From assembly GCF_035222275.1 (NCBI RefSeq), contig NC_085883.1:1240001-1304000 (forward strand): DNA of 64,000 bases, given 5' to 3'. Source of the stretch: Podospora bellae-mahoneyi (Eukaryota > Ascomycota > Sordariomycetes > Sordariales > Podosporaceae). Both the position numbers and the translations under genes were made by a program. The notes under the pieces were generated by a model. That model was not told where the DNA came from. It searched no databases and saw nothing but the letters and a program-made list of their open reading frames with translations. Of the stretch, positions 56,318 to 64,000 are shown piece after piece (the stretch's first letter is position 1; each line of letters starts with the position of its first letter).

Positions 56318-59300
56318 GAGAGCTCTCTCGTGGTGTTGTCACTTCCTGGCCTACACCCTGCCCCTTTGTCTTTCGAGCCCCAGCAACAGTGTCACTGCCC
56401 AGCTGTGTCGAACTTCCTGACCAGTTTTATAGTAAAGAAAGGTAATGGGGGACTGTAATCATCAGCGGGTGGGAGAACAAGGAAAACCATGTATTTTCTG
56501 GTGCTCTATCAGTCGTGGAATACAAAGCCAAGTCATTAATACCACCTTCTCGTCAATCAAAATCCCATCCTCTCATCGCATAACCCCAACCTACTCTCGG
56601 CACCGCTGGCGGCATCAACAGAATGCATTGGAGAGAGCAAGGCTGGTGGCAAGGGCGTGACACACGCAATCATCTCGCCTGCCAACGTCAACGAGGACCC
56701 ACTATCGGTCCCGCAGCGGACAAAAGGCTAGTCCGTGCGGCTCATCAACGGTCGGTTACCTAGCTTCCGATGACCGATCGATATTCTGGTATCTAGTCTT
56801 CCATCAACGGATGCATGATCGCTTGCTCTGTTTTCTTTGGATACTTTTACCCAGACCGCTAGAGGGTGGGAGAACCGACATGTCGCTAAAGGAGGAGCGG
56901 GCGGAAGGTAGGTGAGCGACAGACGGCGCCCAGTGTTGATCACAGAGCTTGAGCTGATGAACCTTAGAGCTCTCCATCTTCTGGCCGCAATGGCTCCATG
57001 CTTGTTTGCTCCTTCTGGCAGACAATAATACTCCGCAAGATACTCCGGCGCCACTGAGATGAGAGCACTGCCTCGACCCTCCAACCAATGCAATATCTTC
57101 CTTCCCTGTTCTGCAACTGCAGAGAATCTGGTGCAAGATACGGTCCAATGCCTAGTAGCCCAGTTTGGTGGTTTCAGGTATGTTCGCCGTGCCACCCAAA
57201 ATTGCCACAGCTGGGTTATCTGGCCGAATATTTGATACGTGGATCACGCGACATGTCCTGTGGGCGAACAATCTGCCGTGCCGAGTTCGGTGGTTTAGGC
57301 CCTGCCCGCCCGTCCCTGATGAGCAACTGACCACCGCACGGCCGGACTTCCGGAGGCGGGCTCCTCGAGACACCATCACCGATCACTACCGGCAGATCTC
57401 CCGTCTACGGTCTTGGCATGGAGTTAAATGGGTGTCCTTCCAGGTTGTGCTGGTTCCGCCTCACCGCAGCATTTGTCCACCCAGGTGAACACCTCCGGGA
57501 TTGCCTTGCATTTGTGGGAAACAGGGAAACCCAGGTATTGAGAAAAGACGATCGATCTCCGAGTCTAGTCCGAGGGGTCCTTGCGGCTTTTTTTCTCACC
57601 GACCTGTCCCATCCTTTTCCTCTTCAAAGCATCAGCTGCGTGCTCAGGCTTTAGCGATGTGATGTTGGGTGGAACTGATGCCGGCTGTTGTATGGTCATT
57701 TTGGTTTCGTCTAGCACCTACCTTACAACCATGTTGCAGGCTTCTTATTCTGCTTTTGGTTCACTGTGTGTCAACGGTGTAAAGGTACATGTTGGTTTCT
57801 GTGGTGTTGAGGAGTGGCAGTCTGATGGCAAGGAACCGGGGCAAATCAAAGGCGGTGCGGACGGGCTGGAGTTTGCAGCGATGGGGAGAAACGGGGTTAA
57901 TCTTCAGCAGGGTCTGCCCATCGCGACAACTTCACCTGGTTCTTCCCTGCCGCCAAAACGCGAGGAGCGAGCCCGGTTCGCAGCCTCCCCCTGGTTAAAG
58001 GCGGGTCTTTCTCGAACCCTGTGGAATGGGACTAGCCACGGTCTTTTTCATCTTTTGTTGTCACTGTCGAACCAGTATGGTGAGCATCTTCTATGTTTGA
58101 ATCAACAAGAGAAATATAGAGGCTCCGTAGTTGTCCATGTCTGAAAACAGCTTTCGTCAATCCCAGTTTATCATCCATTGTGTCCTTGGATTCCTTGGCT
58201 TAATATCTCGAGGTTCCTCCATTGGACCCAAAGTCCTAATCAGGACGTCTATAGACCTATGGATCTGTGGGGGCTGTTTAAGCGCATCTGAAGCCAGAAA
58301 CGGTGTGTGAGCACCACACTAGCTATTCTAGTCGGGTGCGGCACATGCCGGACACTCCGTTTATTCAGGCAGGCCCGGCATCTATGAACTAGCGGGTTTG
58401 TTCCGGGAGAGGGCGGCATCATTGGTGATCTTGTGAAAAATTCTGAGTGGAGTTTTGTCAGTCCAGGTTGTGCCTAATTATCTCTTTCACGAGACCATAC
58501 CATCAAATACTATTCCTTTGTTCGCAATCCCAGGTTGAATGAGAAAACGAATATCTAAGCTAGATACCCTTAGCATACAGGAGCCGTGACACATTCCCCA
58601 GGTACTGTGCAGACAACATCAAACGGTTTACGCCGCTTCAGGAGCGATTTGTCAAAACCGATGTAGACTTGTTCGGCGACATGGAATTACTGCAGTGAAC
58701 TTCCATTTCTAGTACCACCTCGTTCTTGGTAGGGTAGCACCATTGCTGTCTGACAATCGACTCAACATATCAATCATCTGTTTAGTGTTTGTGATATTCT
58801 TTTTCTCCACAGTCATATCCTCGTGCAGCTGTGTCCCTTCTGGCCGCTGCATTGTGAGAAAGCTCCTGCATTGCCCTCCTTAAACAAAACTCCAAAAGAT
58901 TTTTGAGAGCCCCGAACCTTGGCTCCTGTGGAGCTTTTGAGAAACGCCATTTGTTTACCTTTCCTGCACTTGTATGGAGAAAACTACCAATCAGACTGTC
59001 GTGATTTACTATCTCCATCACAGTGTGTCTCCATCGGAACCAGACTGATCGCTTCAAGGTTTTCTTTCAATGCGCTGCCCAAATTCTCTTTTGAACTCAG
59101 GTCCCTCGGAACAGGGAGTGTCCTTGCCCATTGGATCTGGCTTTGCCGGATCTTTTGCCCGGTGACGGACAGAAGGGGCAGAGTCTCGTCACCTGCTCCA
59201 GGGTGCAACTTGAAACACTGCGTTCTTCTGGTATGTGTAGTTTATGATGTATGCACATTTTGCTGTGGAAACCGGTCTTCCCCTTGCTGAAAAACCACAA

Positions 59301-60024
59301 TAATCTTTTCTTAATAACACCTGATGTATGCAATGACGTATCTACTTTGACATGAACAGCTTTAATGTCTATAAACACTCCTTTATACTGATATAGAATG
59401 AAGTTTGGGGCCTTTTCTCTTACCCTGTTAGTAAAAAAAAAAAGAAGAAAAAAGAAGAAAAAAGAAGAGGAAAAAAAAAAAAAAAAAAAAAACGCCATGT
59501 TGTTAAGTATGTTGAAGAAAGAAAAGAATTACTGAGGGTATAGAAATTAAGGTAGCAGTGCTTTTCGTGTCCCGAAATTTATCCGTCCAATATCCATTCC
59601 ATGTTATGCAGAACAAAGCGAAAAACCTGAGCGTGGGCCAATGCTGCATGTCTATGTTGGTTCCGGTGTTTGTGTCCGCCTGCAAGACTCCTATTCTTGA
59701 GAAAACAAATCCAAAAACTCCAAGTAAAGTGTTGAGACGGCCCTGTTTTCCCCTTCTGGGGGCGATCGCTGTCGCCCGATATTTCGCCCGCTGCTGGCGT
59801 GACAGGGTGGCCCACATATCAACCGGCAGTATGTGGCCATGTCAGATATCGTTGCCAGATTGTGCATCGTCTGGGTGTTTTCACCCAATCCCGGGAGCGT
59901 TGACGTGCTTGGGGCCGATTAAGGAACGAAGGTTTGTCCACTGCTGCAGGTGGCGGCAAGTGATGAGTGGCGTAGGGTGGGTGATAAAGGTCTTCTTGGG
60001 TGATCCGGTCACCGTGAGAGCCAT
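56318..60024. other. longest gene-free stretch, nothing recognised
   Basis: 3.7 kb. Frames of up to 187 codons (for example 57581-58144 +) have no domain and mixed composition. No terminal repeats, polymerase or transposase motifs were seen. A purine tract and an A22 run lie at 59433-59492. Confidence 0.45.
59433..59492. repeat. A-rich purine tract ending in A22
   Basis: Runs of A interrupted by GAAG or GAGG, ending in 22 consecutive A (59471-59492). Non-coding. Confidence 0.85.
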
Positions 60025-61034
60025 TCATAGACCAGCAGCCTGTGGCAGTCCATGTGGCTGCGGCTGGTAGTAAGAAGGATACATCGTCGCGGACCACGGT
60101 TGAGGTGTGATGTATCCTGCAGCTGGCTGCGATACATTGGGATTAGGATAGCCATGGTCTGCTGCTGATGACACCTTGCTGTTAGCGTTTGGCCATGATT
60201 CTGGAATTTGATCGGCCCCACGGCTCGTCGTTGTACCTGGATCAATATCTCGTTGTTCAAACTCCAGTTTCGTAGCGGCAGCATCCATGCAGGGCATAGA
60301 AGTGGGCGTGATCACATTCCCTTCCATCATGGTCGGCATGCTGGTCGGGATATAGGCCGGGATGAAGGCTTCGTCGGGGTGGCTCGGGGAAGAGCAAGGG
60401 CTGGAAACGACCGAGGGAACCGAGACGGAGGACACTGGAACCGAAGATACTGACACCCCAGAGGGCCATTGTTCCTCTGTCGTGGGCACAAATGTGAAGG
60501 TCTGCGGCGCCGAGTTGTAGTCGTTGGATGGTTGGCCAAATGGCGGAGGCCGGCTAGGAATGCCGGTGTGACCGGCGGGTAGCAGATCGGGTGCCTCAAA
60601 GCCTGAGGCTGGTGTGGTTAGAATGGAAGCTCGAAATGGACAGGCAAGAGCTGATGGCTGGGATATACCGGGTGGTGAAAACATATTATGATTGAAGCGT
60701 TTGAGTTCTTCGCGCAAACTGAACACCTCTCTCTCCAGCGCATGGTTCCTCATCTGAAGCTGGTTGATGGTCTCGTCCCGGCTATGTCGGTTCTTGTACT
60801 CTTCCAACTCCTTCTCCAGCCGCTCGATGTGCTCTTTTGTGCGTTGCCTTATTGCGCGCTGGGCTTCCCGGTCATTGGCCCGTTTCCGGGCAAGTTGCGT
60901 GGGCGTGAGTGTCGACACGCTGCGAGTACCTGATGACGGCAGAGGTTAGAGATGTGTGAAAACAGTGGAGATGGGCAATCCATACCCTTCCGCTTGGATG
61001 GCTTTGGTGGTTCTGTAGATGTCTCTCGGGTCAT
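60025..61034 (-). CDS. bZIP transcription factor
   Basis: Two exons, 61034-60986 (MTRETSTEPPKPSKRK) and 60929-60025, joined across a 56-nt intron (GTATGG..CATCAG), give 317 aa. The basic region and zipper start near residue 25: QLARKRANDREAQRAIRQRT, then KEHIERLEKELEEYKNR, with further hydrophobic heptads (INQLQMRNHALEREVFSLRE). In the basic-region position normally filled by the DNA-contacting Asn of NxxAQxxFR, this protein has Asp (DREAQRAIR), a known variant in a large group of filamentous-fungal bZIPs. The rest is Pro/Ser/Thr-rich with a Val/Ser repeat (SVSSVPVSSVSVPSVVSS) and no recognised domain. Targets are unknown. The short first exon supplies the ATG, since the second exon alone has none upstream of the basic region. 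Confidence 0.9.
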
Positions 61035-62990
61035 ATCGAAGATGATGTGTTTTGCGTGTATGAGACGACGTCAGTCCTCGGAGACTTTGTCGACGGCGAC
61101 GTTATATGTGGATGGAGATAGAAGTCTTTTCATCTACCATGGAAAGTGTGAGGGTTTTTGATGTCGAGGACAGCAAGAGCCATGTGAACCAGCAATAATC
61201 GGCACCATGGTGGGGTGGGGAGTTGGCAGGCACGAGGATTAAGTAAATATACGGAGTAGCCATGGACCATCCCCAAGGTCACTATCACTGGCAAGACCAG
61301 GGAACAGGGATGGAAGAAGAATCGGTATCTCGATGCTTGGCTCAGCACCAGTCCATTGCCGTCGACAGACTTGGTGGAGATGGCGGCGGGTGGGGTCCAC
61401 ACGGGCTCACTCCATATCCCGCATCCACCTCCAGCACGCACTGGTGTGGTTCGGTCACAGAGACCGGCCTGATCCACAACCAGCAAAAGTCCAGATGTGG
61501 TGCGGTAGGGTGCGCGTGGTGGCCGTGTGGCCTGCCATGGGTTTGAGATGGAACAGCTGCGAAGCCTGTAGCAGGAACCATGAACGATGAAGATTAGGGG
61601 GACCTGGAAGACAGGCACACAGACAAGAGACACCAGGAGAAGAGTTAGAGCGGCGAGCGGGACTGTGCTGGAAGGTCACTCTCTGGACAGCACGCGGTCG
61701 GAGGCGCGGCGTGGCGCCCACCCCCGCCCGCCGAAGCAGCGGCAGGGACGGAGTCGAGAAGGGGCTTGCTTCTGGAAGATGGATCTGAGGTTACACGGTC
61801 CCAAATTTAAACTTTTGCGCTACAGGAGGCGCGACGCGGCCTCACGTTTGGCACTGGGAGGACGCCACTGCCAGTCTGGCAGGGAAGAGCTTGGATGATG
61901 CAGGCACGGGCGTTTCCGGGGAAGAACCAGAGCATTCGGCGACCATCCTCCGCCACAGCTGCCAGAGTGACAGACTGCCAGACCCGAGCTCGCCGAACCT
62001 TATCCCTCATCTGGGGCAGCGGGTTCCGTTCGTTCATGGGTCAGTATTCCGGCAGAGCTCCGAGACGGAGGCCTTTGCCGCAACACACTCCGGCAGACCT
62101 ACGAGTGTAGCTTTAAGCCATGAGCATGAGGATGGAGAAGAGCGATGACGCTACCATGAAACTTTCTTATGGGTGATGGAAGTTTGTGGGTGGTTTTTTG
62201 CAGATGGAAGACAGTTCCGGGAGCATCGAAGGGATAGCCCAAGCAGCTCAGCCTGTCAGGGTCCTCGCTAAGCAGCACAAACTCCACACCTATTCTACAG
62301 ATGCCTCGGGAGGCTTAATCTGATGAACCTCTGCCCAGCAAGATCAGGTCAACAGAGAAGCATCACCGACGACCAAGAGGGGCCATGGAACACCTATATG
62401 GAGTACCAGACTTATTCGTGTCTTGTGTCGGGATTGCCGCTCAAAACTCACCAAGGCGGGGATGAAAGTTAAACTCTCCTTGTTGGCCATAGCATCAGGA
62501 GGAGTCTGACGTTTTGTTAGGTGCTGGTAGTATCATACCCAAGAAAGTAACCACGCAATGGCCCGTCCATGTCTGAGAGTAAAGCCCCAACTTGAGCCCT
62601 GGGTACCAATGGACCTTGAAAAACATATGATGCCCGTAGTTCGTCAAGAGTTCAGAAAGCAGACTCGAGAAAGCAAAATCAGAGAGCTCCTCTCCATCCC
62701 CATACAACGACTGACGTCACTACTATAGCGCCCGAACCATCATAGCACATTGCCGCAAGCCAACGTCTGCCAGATCGGCCGATATAAATCTGGATCAACT
62801 TGTGATCTAGCCCATGGTTAACCCAAGTACCGGATTTCAAGAGGCCGAACCAAAGTTGAGATTGGTACCGAGATGGGCGAGGTGGTGCGGCTATCTCATT
62901 GGATTCAGAACTCAAAACATGGAAAACAGCTGGCTTCCTATGAACCTCCTTCTTCCTCCAGCCAAGTACCAATGTATTCGAATGGGTGAT
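61035..62990. other. intergenic, no gene recognised
   Basis: About 2 kb covering the bZIP promoter and the 3' flank of the pseudouridine synthase gene. Short frames lack domains. Confidence 0.5.
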
Positions 62991-64000
62991 CTATGAGACT
63001 TCGATTTTCATATCCTCCCCGGCAGCCTCCACTAGATCGTCCATGCCGCCAACCTGTGTTGGTCCGCTTGCGCCTTCGGGCGGCATGGCCCAGGCTGGCA
63101 GCGGGCTCACATAACTCCAGGACCCATCGGCATCCTCGTACCGGAGACTGTGCAGCCACAGAGAGAGCTCCTGGCTGCCTGGATCGGTATACAACGGGGT
63201 TTCGCAAACATCGCAAAGCTGGCCCGACATCCTTTCCGCCTTCTTCTTGTGATACACGTCCACCATCTCGTCATAGTACGCCACAGCGTCTGCAACCTGT
63301 TCCTTTCCCATCCGTGCCAGGCGGGAAAGAACATCCTCATCGGTATTCAGGGTTGCTTCCGCATCATTGCGCCCCAGGTCGAAGCCCCAAACCTTCTGGT
63401 TCGCATAGATTGGATCGTTCTGTACAGGATGACCTAGAAACTGTAGGTGAACCCGAATTTGATGTGTTCTGCCTGTGACGGGCAAGCAGCGGACAATCGA
63501 ATATCCCTCGGTTTCTCTAGTGAACTGGTCTCCGGGACCGCCTGTCTCTGCCTCATCCGGCGACGGGCTGTTGCTGGAACTAGGTTTGATGATTGGCGAC
63601 GGATAGTAAGCAAGGCGCTTGAAGACAGTCTTCGCAGACTTGCCATTAGCTCGGACCCGGTTCAAGCCCAGTTTTGGAGAAATTTGAAGGATCGGCTGGT
63701 CGCAGACAACCTCGCCATCAGGAAATCGACCGACCACACGGGCAAGATATTCTTTCCGAACACTGCGTCTGAAGATCTGGGCACTAAGATTTTCGGCAGC
63801 TTTGGCCGTCTTAGCAATAAACATGATGCCGCTGGTTAGCCTGTCGAGCCGGTTGCATGGTCGGGGCGAAAAGGTCGGCCCCCTCTCGGCCTTCATAATC
63901 TCCACCACCGAGTTGTAATGGTACCGACCGGCAGGGTGTACTGGCACGCCCGAGGGCTTGTTGATCACGATCATGTCGTCGTCTTCGTGGATGACCTGCA
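62991..64000 (-). CDS. PUS9: RluA-family tRNA pseudouridine synthase (RIB2/PUS9-like), 5' partial
   Basis: The frame is open from 64000 down to the stop at 62991 (336 residues visible); the N-terminus lies outside the window. Family motifs are INKPSGVPVHPAGRYHYNSV, the catalytic-Asp motif NRLDRLTSGIMFIAKT, KEYLARVVGRFPDGEVVCDQ, PVTGRTHQIRVHLQFLGHPV and NDPIYANQKVWG. The HPAGRYHYNSV block points to the Rib2/Pus9 group, which makes pseudouridine 32 in cytosolic or mitochondrial tRNAs. Fungal Rib2 proteins can carry an extra deaminase domain; none is seen in the visible C-terminal part. The C-terminal 130 residues hold a CDVCETPLY-type CxxC site and an acidic end. Rib2 versus Pus9 cannot be settled without the N-terminus. 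Confidence 0.93.
   Translation of the reverse strand, partial: QVIHEDDDMIVINKPSGVPVHPAGRYHYNSVVEIMKAERGPTFSPRPCNRLDRLTSGIMFIAKTAKAAENLSAQIFRRSVRKEYLARVVGRFPDGEVVCDQPILQISPKLGLNRVRANGKSAKTVFKRLAYYPSPIIKPSSSNSPSPDEAETGGPGDQFTRETEGYSIVRCLPVTGRTHQIRVHLQFLGHPVQNDPIYANQKVWGFDLGRNDAEATLNTDEDVLSRLARMGKEQVADAVAYYDEMVDVYHKKKAERMSGQLCDVCETPLYTDPGSQELSLWLHSLRYEDADGSWSYVSPLPAWAMPPEGASGPTQVGGMDDLVEAAGEDMKIEVS

Noticed and set aside
57581-58144. 187-codon plus-strand frame
   Set aside because: Mixed composition without domain or neighbouring exons; likely non-coding.

Overview
The window is nuclear DNA of a filamentous ascomycete. Genes are spaced, both strands are used, and most genes carry short 50-75 nt introns with GT..AG ends and CTAAC/CTGAC-like branch sites. 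The conserved proteins are of Pezizomycotina type (GtaA glutaminase, RTA1-like protein, INO80 subunit IEC3, endosulfine). The protein sequences suggest a Sordariomycete, probably Sordariales; this is inferred from protein likeness only. I see no rRNA, tRNA, CRISPR or intact transposon.

Layout: 1.8-6.1 kb (-) holds an orphan acidic tail-anchored protein and an RTA1-like membrane protein. 7.4-13.2 kb (+) holds a TGL2-like lipase and the secreted glutaminase gtaA (7 exons). 14.1-21.1 kb (-) holds the most notable locus, a DNMT5/RAD8-type DNA cytosine methyltransferase fused to an SNF2 ATPase with a RING finger between its lobes. Its reading frame carries an in-frame TAG and a one-base slip in a C8 run, and its 3' end runs into a decayed repeat array. 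21.8-24.4 kb holds a small spliced membrane protein (-) and a 2H phosphoesterase (+). 25.4-29.3 kb (+) is a BUD2-like RasGAP. 29.8-32.4 kb (-) holds cyclophilin-40 and D-aminoacyl-tRNA deacylase. 33.2-38.97 kb (+) holds CCR4-NOT subunit NOT3/5 and a C2H2 zinc-finger protein. 41.3-42.9 kb (+) is NADP-isocitrate dehydrogenase. 43.8-48.5 kb holds IEC3 (-), MYG1 (+) and the endosulfine Igo1 (-). 49.8-50.7 kb (-) is ureidoglycolate lyase. 52.2-53.7 kb (+) is an eight-exon Thr-rich secreted protein. 54.0-56.3 kb (-) is an eight-exon MFS transporter. 60.0-61.0 kb (-) is a bZIP factor. 63.0-64.0 kb (-) is an RluA-type pseudouridine synthase that runs off the window.

Most genes are housekeeping or regulatory and form no pathway cluster. 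There is no operon-like organisation. Exon models were built by eye from splice consensus, phase consistency and family knowledge. Every multi-exon model listed sums to a whole number of codons, except the DNMT5-type gene, which carries the lesions described.
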